Of a DNA stretch of 64,000 nucleotides, positions 8,330-17,382 are shown one piece after another. Under the pieces are notes generated by a model that was given only the letters and a program-made list of their open reading frames with translations, was not told the origin of the DNA and ran no database searches. The DNA is from Streptomyces olivochromogenes. Its GTDB lineage: Bacteria; Actinomycetota; Actinomycetes; Streptomycetales; Streptomycetaceae. Numbering within the stretch: the stretch's first letter is position 1; the number at the start of each line of letters is the position of its first letter. Both the position numbers and the translations under genes were made by a program. The stretch lies in the NCBI RefSeq assembly GCF_021538895.1, contig NZ_JADDRL010000028.1:1-64000 (forward strand). Reading direction: 5' to 3'.

Positions 8330-10870
8330 TCACTGGGCACGGATGGCGTCCGCGGGCGGTGTGCGCAGGGCCTGCCGGGTGGGGAGTTCGATGGTGAGGA
8401 ACGCTGTGACGGTGACCGTCAGGGCGAGGGCGGGCAGCAGCCACACCGGGCCGGCGGGCCAGGGGCGGTCGAGGAAGCCTTGGCCCAGGAGGGCGAGGGG
8501 CACGGCAGAGAGCAGTAGAGCCGCGGTCAGCGCGGTGGCTGCCGTCACCGCTGCCTCGCGGCGCATCATGGCGCGGATCTGGCGAGGGGTCGTGCCGTTC
8601 AGGCGGAGGGCCCCCAGTTCGACCCGGCGCTGGGCGGTGGCGGCGACGAGCTTGTTGGCGATGCTGAGCAGGAGGTAGACGAGCAGGACCACGATCGTGG
8701 CCAGGTTGATCCACACCTCCGGCGGCGCGTCCTTCAGGCCGTCTCCGGAGGCCAGGTTGGTGTCTTCGAGTGCCAGGCCCGGGTGGGACGCGGCGAGGGT
8801 CGTCAGGGCCTGCCGGGCGGTCGCCGTTCCGTCCGTGCGGATCAGGATGCTCTGGTCGAGCCCCGTCGTGGTGTGGCCGGCCGCCAGGTCGTGGGAGAGA
8901 ACCACCGTGCCGAAGCCGAGGCCGCGGGCGTAGACGGCGACCACCTTGGCGTCGACCTTCGCGCCGTCGCCGAGGACGAGACGGACTCGATGGCCCACCG
9001 ACGCGGAGCGCGAGCGCGCGACATCGCTGCTGACGGCGACGGTGGCGCCGGTGAGACGGTCCAGGCTGCCGTCGCGTACGTCGAGGTCGAGGAGGTCGGA
9101 CGCGTCCGGGGTGAGGATCATCGCCGAGCCGGAGTCGGTCTCCGGGTCGCCGAACATGTCGTACGTCCAGATGGCGGTGGTGTCACTGACGGGGACGGCC
9201 GCCCGTACCCCAGCGGTCCTCCGTACGTTGGCGAGCGTCCCGGCGGGCAGTCCGCCCAGGCCCGGCGCACTCAGCCGCTGCTGGGCGAGGGTGCCGGTGC
9301 GGGTGTCGTCCGCGGTGGCGGCCAGCACGGTGGTCTGGGTGAGGGTGTACGTCAGGACGAACACGACCGCCATGGCCAGGGTGCTGACGATCCCCGCGTT
9401 GCGCAGGGCGTAGGCACGGACGTTGGCCATTGCCAGCCAGGTCGGGGCGGAGACGCCGGACCGGGCGCGCCGGGCCGCGGCGTTCCCGATGCCCCGTACC
9501 AGCGCCGGGCCGGACAGGGCCAGGCCGATCGCGCCGAGAATGCCCGCCATGGACGTGGCCGTAGCGCCGAGGACCGTGCGGGAGAAGAGCGGCAGGACCG
9601 ACATGGTGGTCGCGGCGACGATGACCAGCAGGCCGATACGGGTCCGGGTCCGCGACGGATTGCGCGGCTCGCTGCGCGATTCGGCGACCGCCTCGGTGGC
9701 CGGCATCCGCGAGGTGCGCCACGCCGAGCCCCGGGCCGAGACCTGCACGGCCAGGGCCATCAACAGGATCGTCGCGAGGGCGGGCAACGGGCTGAGGGTG
9801 AGCGGGAGTTCGGACGGAACGACCCCGCGGTCCGCCAGCAGCCCCCGAAACTGGCCCGCCAGCAGATAGCCGAGCGCGACACCGGGTACGAGGGCCACGG
9901 CCGCGACGACGGTCGACTGGGCGGCGGCAAGTCGCCTGATCTGCTTGGGAGTTGCACCGACGGCTCGCATCAGCGCCAGGTCCCGGCGCTGCCCGGCGAT
10001 CGACACGGCCAGCGCGCTCGCCATCACGAACCCGGTGATCAGCAGGATGATCCCGGCGAGCGAACCGGCGAGGAGGATCAGGAGGGAGCGGGACGCGCCC
10101 GCTCCGGGGGACACCAGGTCCCCGCGGCCCGCACCGGTGACTGTCTCGAGGCCGGTGCCCTTCAGCTTCGTACGGACCTCGGCGGCGACCTGTTCCGCGG
10201 AGCCGGGTGCGGCGCGGAGGCCGATCAGGTCGACGGTTCCGGCGCGCGAGCCGCCGTCCCGCCCTGAGAGTCGTACGGCCGTCGTATCGGCGAAGAAGAC
10301 ACCCGCGCCCGGCGCGTCGACGACCGCCGAGACCCGGTAACCGGCGGCGGGTCGGGCATTGGCGACGACCTGGACCCGGTCGCCCACCTTCACCCCCGCC
10401 GCGGCGGCGGTGGCAGTGTCCACTGCGACCTCACCGGAACCGGCCGGCCCGCTGCCGTTTACATGCGCACCGTCCAGCAGCTTCGTGGAGGACCAGCCGT
10501 GCCCCGACGCCTGGGGAGCCCCGGTCACCACGACGCGCCCGCGGGCATCGACAAGCGCGGCGGGGAAGCCGATGTCGCCGACCGTGGCGGTGACGCCCGG
10601 CAGGTCGGCCAGTTCGCCGACCAGGCGGGCCGGGACCGTACGTCGCTCCGGGAGCGCGATCGGCAGGTCCCCGGACGGATGGAACTTCTGGTCGGCCGCC
10701 ACGACGACGTCCGCGCCGGCGAGGCGGCCGACGGGCAGGTGGGAGCGCAGGCCGGACTCGGCCAGGACGCCGGTGCCGGTGATCAGGGCCGCGCCGCCGA
10801 GGACCGCGCAGGCCACGGCGATCAGCGCGGTGATCCGGTGCCGGACCATCTGTATCGCGAGACGAAGCAT
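8330..10870 (-). CDS. ABC transporter permease, FtsX/MacB type
   Basis: An 846-residue permease with the duplicated FtsX layout. A first membrane helix (about residues 12-36) is followed by a large extracytoplasmic domain, a first block of three helices (about 265-375), a further helical block (about 410-520), a second extracytoplasmic domain, and a final helix triplet (about 725-835). Proteins of this type work with a dedicated ATPase in lipoprotein, lipid or antimicrobial export and resistance rather than small-nutrient import. The gene starts 3 bases after the stop of the ATPase gene, with GGGAGAGG inside the end of that gene, so the two are translationally coupled. Its substrate cannot be assigned from sequence. 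Confidence 0.9.
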   Translation of the reverse strand: MLRLAIQMVRHRITALIAVACAVLGGAALITGTGVLAESGLRSHLPVGRLAGADVVVAADQKFHPSGDLPIALPERRTVPARLVGELADLPGVTATVGDIGFPAALVDARGRVVVTGAPQASGHGWSSTKLLDGAHVNGSGPAGSGEVAVDTATAAAAGVKVGDRVQVVANARPAAGYRVSAVVDAPGAGVFFADTTAVRLSGRDGGSRAGTVDLIGLRAAPGSAEQVAAEVRTKLKGTGLETVTGAGRGDLVSPGAGASRSLLILLAGSLAGIILLITGFVMASALAVSIAGQRRDLALMRAVGATPKQIRRLAAAQSTVVAAVALVPGVALGYLLAGQFRGLLADRGVVPSELPLTLSPLPALATILLMALAVQVSARGSAWRTSRMPATEAVAESRSEPRNPSRTRTRIGLLVIVAATTMSVLPLFSRTVLGATATSMAGILGAIGLALSGPALVRGIGNAAARRARSGVSAPTWLAMANVRAYALRNAGIVSTLAMAVVFVLTYTLTQTTVLAATADDTRTGTLAQQRLSAPGLGGLPAGTLANVRRTAGVRAAVPVSDTTAIWTYDMFGDPETDSGSAMILTPDASDLLDLDVRDGSLDRLTGATVAVSSDVARSRSASVGHRVRLVLGDGAKVDAKVVAVYARGLGFGTVVLSHDLAAGHTTTGLDQSILIRTDGTATARQALTTLAASHPGLALEDTNLASGDGLKDAPPEVWINLATIVVLLVYLLLSIANKLVAATAQRRVELGALRLNGTTPRQIRAMMRREAAVTAATALTAALLLSAVPLALLGQGFLDRPWPAGPVWLLPALALTVTVTAFLTIELPTRQALRTPPADAIRAQ

Positions 10871-10873
10871 GGC

Positions 10874-11656
10874 TCAAACCTCTCCCAACGCGACGAGATG
10901 GCGGGCCAGTTCGGGGGCGGTCGGCGCTTCGAGGGCCTCGACCACCCGGCCGTCGGCCATCACCAGCACATGGTGCGCGCGGGCCGCGGCGGCCGGGTCG
11001 TGGGTGACCATCACGACCGTCTGGTGCAGGTCGTTCACCAGGTCCCGCAGAAGGTCGAGGACCTCGTGGGCGCTGCGCAGGTCGAGTGCGCCGGTTGGCT
11101 CGTCGGCGAACACGACGGCCGGCTTGGCCACCAACGCCCGGACGACGGCGGCCCGTTGCTGCTGGCCGCCGGAGAGCTCGGCCGGGCGGTGGGTGAGCCG
11201 GTCGGTCAGCCCGACCCGCTCCACCAGCGTCCGCAGCCAATCGTGGTCCGGGGCGCGTCCCGCCAGTCTCAGCGGCAGCGTGATGTTGTCCTCGATGCTG
11301 AGCGAGGGGATCAGGTTGTACGCCTGGAACACGAACCCGACGCGCTCGCGGCGCAGTTCGGTGCGGCGGGTCTCGTTCAGGCCGGCGATCTCGTGACCGT
11401 CGATGCGGACACTGCCCGAGGTCGGGGAGTCCAGCCCGGCGGCGCAGTGCATCAGCGTGCTCTTGCCGGAGCCCGACGGGCCCATCACCGCGAGGAACGT
11501 GCCGCGTTCCACGGCCAGCGACACCTCGTCGAGGGCACGTACGCCGCCCCCGTACTCCTTGCTGACCCGGTCCAGGGCGATGGCGGACGTCGGCGCGCCG
11601 GGGATGCCGGAGACGGTCGTCGCCGAGCGGCGGGCCCGGGCGAAGGCGGGGCTCAT
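10874..11656 (-). CDS. ABC transporter ATP-binding protein, LolD/MacB type
   Basis: A 260-residue ATPase. Visible motifs are Walker A GPSGSGKST (residues 59-67), the Q-loop at about Gln111, the signature LSGGQQQR (161-168), Walker B VVFADEP followed by TGALD (181-191) and the switch His219. The NETRRTELRRERVGFVFQ pattern is typical of the LolD/MacB subfamily that pairs with FtsX permeases. I chose the ATG at 11654-11656 because it overlaps the stop of the preceding small gene in an ATGA arrangement; the open frame extends further upstream but that part reads as shadow sequence. It energises the permease encoded directly downstream. Confidence 0.92.
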   Translation of the reverse strand: MSPAFARARRSATTVSGIPGAPTSAIALDRVSKEYGGGVRALDEVSLAVERGTFLAVMGPSGSGKSTLMHCAAGLDSPTSGSVRIDGHEIAGLNETRRTELRRERVGFVFQAYNLIPSLSIEDNITLPLRLAGRAPDHDWLRTLVERVGLTDRLTHRPAELSGGQQQRAAVVRALVAKPAVVFADEPTGALDLRSAHEVLDLLRDLVNDLHQTVVMVTHDPAAAARAHHVLVMADGRVVEALEAPTAPELARHLVALGEV

Positions 11657-11898
11657 CGACGGCCCCGCAGGTTGCGCACGACGAGGGTGCCGCCGCAGAA
11701 CACGGTGACCGCGCCGCAGGCCAGGCTCACCCAGGTGTTCGAGTCGCGGAACGAGGCAACCATGTTGGCGACCGCGCTGATCACCACCAGGATCCAGAGC
11801 AGGGCGTGGGCGGCGTCCCCGCGGGTGAGGGTGGGCGTCGACGACGTGCCGGGCGTGGCGTCGGCGCTGGTCAGGCGGTAGGGGTCGGCGTTCGGCAT
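11653..11898 (-). CDS. small two-helix membrane protein of the ABC operon
   Basis: An 81-residue protein with a strong GAGAGGAAG ribosome binding site. A polar N-terminus of about 26 residues precedes two hydrophobic helices (about residues 31-50 and 56-76) and a basic C-terminus. It is the first gene of the operon and overlaps the ATPase gene by an ATGA junction. I do not recognise a named family. Position and size suggest an accessory membrane component or regulator of the transporter, but this is inference. Confidence 0.7.
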   Translation of the reverse strand: MPNADPYRLTSADATPGTSSTPTLTRGDAAHALLWILVVISAVANMVASFRDSNTWVSLACGAVTVFCGGTLVVRNLRGRR

Positions 11899-11981
11899 GG
11901 GGCTTCCTCTCGAGCTCGGCTGTCGTCACCGACGCTATGGATCGCGCCCCCCGTCGGCCGATCCCGCAGCCCGCCCGGTTC

Positions 11982-12003
11982 GAGGTACAGCAGGCTGTAC
12001 TCC
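11982..12003. promoter_or_regulatory. palindromic operator candidate (copy 2)
   Basis: GAGGTACAGCAGGCTGTACTCC lies in the 171-base gap between the divergent ABC operon (start 11898, minus) and the histidine kinase gene (start 12070, plus). Its first 19 bases are identical to the palindrome upstream of the CPBP protease at 5179-5202. The site could control both directions. It is the best candidate binding site for the response regulator encoded next to it. A weaker variant, TACAGC-CC-GCCGTA, follows that regulator's stop codon at 14057-14070. Confidence 0.65.
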
Positions 12004-12069
12004 TCGGCCCCCGGGCGGACTGCGAACGGGCCCACGCCGTAAGGTCCTTCGCGACGAAGGGAGGGCGCT

Positions 12070-13380
12070 GTGGCCATCCATCAGGACGCCGCGGCCGGTG
12101 ACCGGAGCGCGGGGCTCGAGGACAGTACAGGGCCCAGGGACGGTGCGGGGCTCAAGGACACCGTCGTACGACCCCTGAGCGCCGCGGGTGCCGCGACGGC
12201 GCAGCTCGCCTCCGGGCTCAATACGGCACTCCTGGCGCTGCTCGTGCTGCTCTGGCTGGCCGTCACCGCCGTGACGAGCCTGGTCGGCGTGGGGCTGCTC
12301 ATGGCACCCGCGCTTCTGCGCGCGCTGCATGCCCTGGCCGGCCGGGAGCGTGAGCGGCTCGGCCGCTGGGGTCCCGAGGTCGTCGCTCCGGCCCCCTCGC
12401 CGACACGGCTGCAGCCCGCCCTCGTCGACCCCACCACCCGGCGGGAGCTGTGCTGGCTGGTCCGGCATGCCACCCTGGGGTTCCTGCTGGGGCTGCTCGG
12501 CGTCATCCTGCCGATCTCCGCCGTGCGAGACACCGCGTTTCCGCTGTACTGGAAGTTCGTGCCCAGGGACGTGACCGCCACATCCGTGGGGTACGGCAAC
12601 GCGCACTCCTGGCCGGACGCCCTCGCCGTGGCCATGCTGGGCGTGGGCTGGATCCTCATCATCCTCGGACTCGGCCCCGGCATGGCCCGGCTGCAGTCCC
12701 GTCCGGGACGCCTCCTCCTGGCGGTCGGCTCCGACACCGATCTCTCATTGCGGGTGGCGGAGCTGACCGCGACCCGCGCCGCCGCCCTCGACGCCCACGC
12801 CACCGAACTGCGCCGCATCGAGCGGTCGTTGCACGACGGCACACAGAACCGGATCGTCTCCGTCACCGTCCTGCTCGGCGCGGCCCGCCGGATGGTGGCC
12901 CGCGACCCGGCCGGCGCCGACGAACTGCTCGAACGCGCCCAGTCCGCCGCCGAACAGGCCCTTGCAGAGCTGCGCACGGTGTCCCGGAGCATCCTGCCCC
13001 CGGTGCTCGCCGACCGCGGGCTGGCGGGCGCGCTCTCCGGGCTTGCCGTGAACTGCGCGGTGCCCTGCCGGATCGACGTCGACGTACCCGAACGCTGCGC
13101 CGCCTCCGTCGAGGCCACCGCCTACTTCGTCGTCGCCGAGGCCCTGACCAACATCGCCAAGCACAGCGGCGCCGAACAGGCCACCGTCATGGCACGCAGC
13201 CGCGGTGGCCGTCTCCTCCTGACCGTCGAGGACGACGGCCGGGGCTGCGCGGACGAGGACGGCGGCTCCGGACTCACCGGCATCCGCCGCCGGATCGCGG
13301 CGCACGACGGCACCCTTTCCCTGGCCAGCCCGCCCGGCGGCCCGACAACCCTGAAGGTGGATCTTCCCTGTGGAGCGTGA
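12070..13380 (+). CDS. sensor histidine kinase (HisKA_3 family)
   Basis: A 436-residue membrane kinase. Hydrophobic segments at about residues 52-85, 133-151 and 185-203 form the membrane sensor part, which resembles the putative sensor domains common in Streptomyces kinases. The HisKA_3 dimerisation helix contains ERSLHDGTQNR with the phospho-accepting His255. The ATPase domain shows EALTNIAKHS (N-box, about residues 358-367) and VEDDGRGCADEDGGSGLTGI (G-boxes). It should autophosphorylate and transfer phosphate to the response regulator encoded 15 bases downstream. Divergent placement from an FtsX-type transporter operon suggests it senses an envelope or antimicrobial stress that this transporter answers. 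Confidence 0.92.
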   Translation: MAIHQDAAAGDRSAGLEDSTGPRDGAGLKDTVVRPLSAAGAATAQLASGLNTALLALLVLLWLAVTAVTSLVGVGLLMAPALLRALHALAGRERERLGRWGPEVVAPAPSPTRLQPALVDPTTRRELCWLVRHATLGFLLGLLGVILPISAVRDTAFPLYWKFVPRDVTATSVGYGNAHSWPDALAVAMLGVGWILIILGLGPGMARLQSRPGRLLLAVGSDTDLSLRVAELTATRAAALDAHATELRRIERSLHDGTQNRIVSVTVLLGAARRMVARDPAGADELLERAQSAAEQALAELRTVSRSILPPVLADRGLAGALSGLAVNCAVPCRIDVDVPERCAASVEATAYFVVAEALTNIAKHSGAEQATVMARSRGGRLLLTVEDDGRGCADEDGGSGLTGIRRRIAAHDGTLSLASPPGGPTTLKVDLPCGA

Positions 13381-13395
13381 GATAAGGATGGTGAC

Positions 13396-14055
13396 ATGCG
13401 GATCGTGATCGCCGAGGACGACCCGTTGCTGCGCGAGGGCCTCGCCCTGCTGCTGCGCGCCGAGTCCCTCGACGTGGTGGCCACCGCGGGCACCCCCGAC
13501 GAGGCGCTGGCCGCCATCGACGAGCACAAGCCGGACGTCGCCATCCTCGACGTACGGATGCCGCCGACCCACACCGACGAGGGCATCGTCGCGGCGGTCG
13601 AGGCCCGGCGCCGATGGCCCGACCTGGCCGTCCTCGTACTGTCCGCATACGTCGAGCAGAGCTTCGCCACCGAGCTGCTCGGCGGCGGTGTGGGCGGCCT
13701 CGGCTATCTGCTCAAGGAACGCGTCGGCCGGGTGGAGGAGTTCCTCGACGCCCTCCACCGGGTGGCCGCCGGGGGCACCGCCATCGACCCCGAGGTCGTC
13801 GCGCAGCTGTTCACCCGCTCCCGCCAGGACACCCGCCTCGACCGGCTCAGCCCCCGCGAACGGGACGTACTCGCCCTGATGGCCGAGGGATTGGGCAACA
13901 CCGCCATCGCCGAACGTCTCGTCGTTACCGGGGGCGCCGTCCACAAACACATCCGCAGCATCTTCGCCAAGCTCGACCTGTCCCCGACGGACAAGGTGGA
14001 CCGCCGGGTGGCCGCGGTCCTGCAGTATCTGGAGGATCTGCGGCGGCTGGCCTGA
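13396..14055 (+). CDS. NarL/FixJ family response regulator
   Basis: A 219-residue regulator with an N-terminal receiver domain (acidic pocket AEDDP at residues 6-10, phospho-acceptor Asp52 in AILDVRMPP, conserved Lys107 in YLLKERV) and a C-terminal LuxR-type helix-turn-helix (LSPRERDVLALMAEGLGNTA, IAERLVVTGGAVHKHI, FAKLDL). It is the cognate partner of the kinase just upstream. Phosphorylated dimers of this family bind short inverted repeats, and I propose the palindromes at 5179-5202 and 11982-12003 as its sites. A weaker copy of the palindrome overlaps the region directly after its stop codon. Confidence 0.93.
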   Translation: MRIVIAEDDPLLREGLALLLRAESLDVVATAGTPDEALAAIDEHKPDVAILDVRMPPTHTDEGIVAAVEARRRWPDLAVLVLSAYVEQSFATELLGGGVGGLGYLLKERVGRVEEFLDALHRVAAGGTAIDPEVVAQLFTRSRQDTRLDRLSPRERDVLALMAEGLGNTAIAERLVVTGGAVHKHIRSIFAKLDLSPTDKVDRRVAAVLQYLEDLRRLA

Positions 14056-14485
14056 GTACAGCCCGCCGTATGCCTATGCCCTGATCGAGAGGTCGCCGCT
14101 CTCCCGGTCTGACCATCGCCCGACCCATCCGCAATCGGCCCTTTCCTGCCCCTCGGTTGCATGGTTGGTCAGCCGGGCGCACCCAGGCGGAGGCACGCGC
14201 TTGAAGTGCCACGCCGCCCAGACTGGTCAGACTGGCCAGGAGGGCAATGTCAGTCACGCACCACCCACGTCACGGTCCGTGTCGCCCCCTGCGCCACCGC
14301 TTCGGCCACACCCCAATCGACCATGTGCACAGTGTCACGCAACCCGAAACCCGCACCGAAGATCGGGGTGGCGAAAAGGGAAATATCGGACAGCTGTCGT
14401 TCCCGGAGTGTTCCCATCTCGACAGCAAGAAGGCCCTCCGCGCTCGCCGCGAAAGGCCTCCAAGGCGCTGAACTGCACCTTCCTG
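14056..14485. other. intergenic stretch before the tRNA fragment
   Basis: No gene is supported. Several short frames cross this region but none shows a recognisable domain. It begins with the palindrome-like TACAGC-CC-GCCGTA sequence and ends at the 3' tRNA fragment. It may be residue of an integrated element. Confidence 0.35.
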
Positions 14486-14530
14486 AGCCGCCTTCGGGAT
14501 TCGAGCCCGAGACCTACGCATTACGAGTCG
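14486..14530 (-). tRNA. 3' fragment of a tRNA-Thr(CGT)-like gene, possible att site
   Basis: Read on the minus strand, the segment gives an anticodon loop CTCGTAA, the 3' anticodon strand TGCGT, a variable loop AGGTC, a complete T arm (TCGGG-CTCGAAT-CCCGA) and the 3' acceptor strand AGGCGGC with discriminator T. The 5' half of the tRNA is absent: bases 14528-14532 cannot pair with the 3' anticodon strand, and no D arm or 5' acceptor strand follows. Retention of only the tRNA 3' half, ending at the anticodon loop, is what is left when an integrative element uses a tRNA gene as attB. No integrase gene is visible in this window. Confidence 0.7.
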
Positions 14531-14740
14531 GCACATGATCTTGACTGGCCGTCGCGACCTTGCTCACTCTTCGTGATACATACAGCTCAGGCGGCATCCA
14601 CCTACGCAGTCCTTCTCGGTCTTTCTCGATCGTTCTTAGAGGTCGGACAGACAGGCGCGGTGCTGGTACCCCGGCAGCGGGACAAGCATAGGTCCTGGCG
14701 ATCATGGAGTTGCGACGCTCTGGGATCACTGGGGAGACCT

Positions 14741-15673
14741 GTGCCTGTGCTGCCATCATGGCTGACCGAACCACTCTGGGGCCAATTCGCGGCCCTGCTG
14801 CCCGAGCGGCCGGAGTACCACCAGGACCAACCGCTGGGCTGCCACCGCCCACGCATCAGCGACCGGATCATCATCACCGCGTCCGGAAAGAAGGAGTGGA
14901 TCGGCTATCGCGATCATCAGAGCGAAACCTGTGGTGATGGCCCGCACGTGATCGTGCAGGTCACCACCCGGCCGGCGCCCGAGCAGGACATCGACGCCCT
15001 CGAACAGATCCATCAGAACCTGGTCCGGCAGGGATTCACGGACCTGGAACACTTCGTCGACGCCGGATACATCACTCCTGAATCCATCGACCGTGCCGAG
15101 CGCGCCCACGGGGTGGTACTGACCGGTCCGGTTCGGGCCGACCCGAGGGCTCGTGAGCATCCCGGCTTCACCAAGGCGGATTTCACGCCCAACTGGCAGG
15201 CCCGCACCCTCACCTGCCCCCGTGGAGTGACCAGTCATCCCTGGAAGGCAACACAGGGTGACGGACATGAATGGCTGTCCGTGCTGTTCCCCAAGCCGGC
15301 CTGCCGGACCTGCGAAGCCCGACAGGAATGCACGGGCACCGCTGAAGACCGCAGCCGCCACATCATCTTGCTGCCCCAGCTCCTGCAGGAGATCCAGACA
15401 CGGGTCCGACGCGAGCAGGAAACCGTCCAGTGGAGGCAGCACTATGCGATCCGGGCCGGCTGCGAAGCCACCGTCTCCGAAACCGTCCACGCCCACGGAC
15501 TACGGCACTGCCGCTACCGAGGCATGGCAAAAACCCACGTCCAGCACATTCTCACCGCCGCCGGAACGGACATCATCCGACTGAGCGGACACTTCCCACC
15601 AGGTACTTCACCACCACGCCAGCCCCGTCCCGCGAGTCGATTCAAGCGACTCTGCCGAACCCTGACCAACTGA
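14741..15673 (+). pseudogene. IS5 N-terminus fused in frame to IS1182 C-terminus
   Basis: A 310-codon frame from a GTG at 14741 (GGGGAG upstream) joins two unrelated transposase pieces. Residues 1 to about 42 (SWLTEPLWGQFAALLPERPE, GCHRPRISDRI) match the N-terminal DUF4096-type segment of IS5-family transposases. From about residue 47 (GYRDHQSET, HVIVQVTTRPAPEQDI, HFVDAGYITP) to the end it matches the C-terminal half of an IS1182-type transposase, with cysteine pairs CRTCEARQEC and the conserved AIRAGCEATVSE, HGLRHCRYRG and KTHVQHILTAAG segments. Catalytic parts of both enzymes are missing. It is a recombination or deletion scar that happens to be open. Confidence 0.75.
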
Positions 15674-15733
15674 AGATCACCAACAGCATCTAGTCGGTGG
15701 TTTCGTCGAGTAGCCGTCAGTGATCACGATCTT

Positions 15734-16468
15734 GTGATGGATATCAACTCCCTTATAGGGAAGGTGTTTTCCGGGCTGTCGGCGCTGGTCATTGAGGACG
15801 TGACGGAGGGCGGCGGCACGGTGCTGATCACGGCCCGCACTCGGGATGTAGCCGTACTGTGTCCGGTGTGCGGGACTCCGACGGCGAAAGTGCACGGGTA
15901 TCACCACCGGACAGTGACGGACGTGCCGGTCTACGGCCGCCAGGTCGTCCACCTGCGCGTACGGCGGCTGGTCTGTCCGACGCAGGTTTGCCGACGGCAG
16001 AGCTTCCGGGAGCAGATTCCCTGGCTGCTGGAGCGCCACCAGCGCCGCACGGTGTGGCTTGCCCGGCAGATATCCCAGGTGGCGCGGGAGTTATGCGGCC
16101 GGGCAGCCGCACGCCTCGCCGGCTTCCTCGGCGTGCCGGAGTCCCGCAACACTGTGCTGCGCCATCTACGGCGCCTGCCGCTGCCGCAGCAGACGGTCCC
16201 GCGGGTGATCGGCGTGGACGATTTCGCTCTGCGCCGCCGCCACCGCTACGCCACGGTCATCACGGATGCCGAGACCGGCCGACGCCTCGCGGTCCTGCCC
16301 GACCGCGAGGCGGCCACCCTGGAGTCCTGGCTGCGCGAAAATCCTGGCGTCGACGTCGTGGGGTGGACGGGCAGTGCGCCGAGCTTTCTGCTGCCCCCGA
16401 CATACGCGGTGATCGTTTCCCAGGTCGTCGGCGCAGTCCTGTACACGCCCGGTCAGCCGCCGCACTGA
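15734..16468 (+). pseudogene. ISL3 family transposase, 3'-truncated
   Basis: The first about 215 codons match an ISL3 transposase: an N-terminal zinc-finger-like region (CPVCGTPTAKVHGYHHR, then VCPTQVCRRQSF), a helix-turn-helix segment, and the start of the catalytic domain (PRVIGVDDFALRRRHRYATV with the first acidic residues, then DREAATLESWLRENPG). Full-length members have 400 residues or more. Here the frame degenerates after VDVVGWTG and stops at 16468, only 24 bases from the stop of the chitinase gene on the other strand. It is inactive by truncation. Confidence 0.8.
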
Positions 16469-16491
16469 CTTTACGAACTCGTATACCCCGA

Positions 16492-17382
16492 TCAGCAGTA
16501 GAGATTGCCGCCGGGCGACGTCCCGAGGATCTGCGTGAACCGCTGGTAGGCGTCCACGCGGCTCTGTACCTGCGCCGGGTTCTTGCCATCGCACTCGAGG
16601 GAGCCGTTGATGCTACGGATTGTCTGGCCGAAGCCGGCGCTACTGACCATGGCGTTGTGGGGCGTCATGGTGCCGGGCCCGGTCTGGGTGTTCCAGTACC
16701 ACAGGGCCGTCTTCCAGGCCACGGCGGCGTCGTTCTGCACCAGCCACGGGTTGTTGAGGAGGTCGATGCCGAGCGCGTCGCCCGCGGCCTTGTAGTTGAA
16801 GTTCCAGCTGAGCTGGATGGGGCCGCGCCCGTAGTAGGCCGCCTGGCCGGCCGGGCAGCCGTACGGCTGGCTCCAGTCGCAGTAGTGCGGGTAGTTGGCC
16901 GTGTTCTGCTCGACCACGTACACCAGACCGCCGGTCTCGTGGCTGACGTTGGCGAGGAAGGCCGCGGCCTCCTGCTTCCTGACCATGTCGCTGCCGGTGT
17001 TCGCGAAGGCGGGGTAGGCGCTCAGAGCGGCGGTGAGGCCGCTGTACGTGTAGAAGGAATTCCGGTTCGGGAACATCTGGTTGAACTGGGCCTCGCTCAC
17101 CACGAAGGTGCCGACGGGGGTCCCAGGGCCGCTGTCGCAAGCGTAGGGCTCCCAGTACCAGGTGCTGATGGTCGGGTCGTAGCCCGGGTTGTCATGTTCG
17201 GCGATGTAGGCCTTGCCGTCGCTGTAACGCACGATGTCGCCGGTGATGTACGGCCTTCCGGCGACCCAGCTCGGATAGCTCGAACACGCGGCGGCGGACG
17301 CGTCCGCGGTCGGCAGCAGGACCGGCACGGTGCTTCCGAGGACGAGTGCGGTGACCACGGCGGAGATGCGGCGCCTCGACAC
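16492..17382 (-). CDS. secreted GH19 chitinase with chitin-binding module
   Basis: Predicted 296-residue secreted enzyme. The GTG start at 17382 has AAAGGAG 8 bases upstream and opens a signal peptide (SRRR, hydrophobic core, ADASAAA cleavage region near residue 30). Residues about 31-80 form a CBM5/12-like chitin-binding module (WVAGRPYITGDIV, AYIAEHDNPG, WEPYAC). The GH19 catalytic domain follows: FLANVSHETGG carries the catalytic acid glutamate, VVEQNTANY holds the second glutamate, and YYGRGPIQLSWNFNY and NNPWLVQND are conserved substrate-cleft segments. It hydrolyses beta-1,4 links in chitin, with possible roles in chitin feeding and antifungal action. Mobile-element debris adjoins its 3' end. 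Confidence 0.92.
   Translation of the reverse strand: MSRRRISAVVTALVLGSTVPVLLPTADASAAACSSYPSWVAGRPYITGDIVRYSDGKAYIAEHDNPGYDPTISTWYWEPYACDSGPGTPVGTFVVSEAQFNQMFPNRNSFYTYSGLTAALSAYPAFANTGSDMVRKQEAAAFLANVSHETGGLVYVVEQNTANYPHYCDWSQPYGCPAGQAAYYGRGPIQLSWNFNYKAAGDALGIDLLNNPWLVQNDAAVAWKTALWYWNTQTGPGTMTPHNAMVSSAGFGQTIRSINGSLECDGKNPAQVQSRVDAYQRFTQILGTSPGGNLYC

Noticed and set aside
10874..11929. 351-residue version of the ABC ATPase starting at 11929
   Set aside because: The extra N-terminal 91 residues are arginine/histidine/proline-rich shadow sequence over the 81-residue membrane protein gene; the ATGA-overlapping start at 11656 fits better.
14486..14530. Functional tRNA gene
   Set aside because: Only the 3' half is present; there is no D arm, no 5' acceptor strand and the anticodon stem cannot pair.
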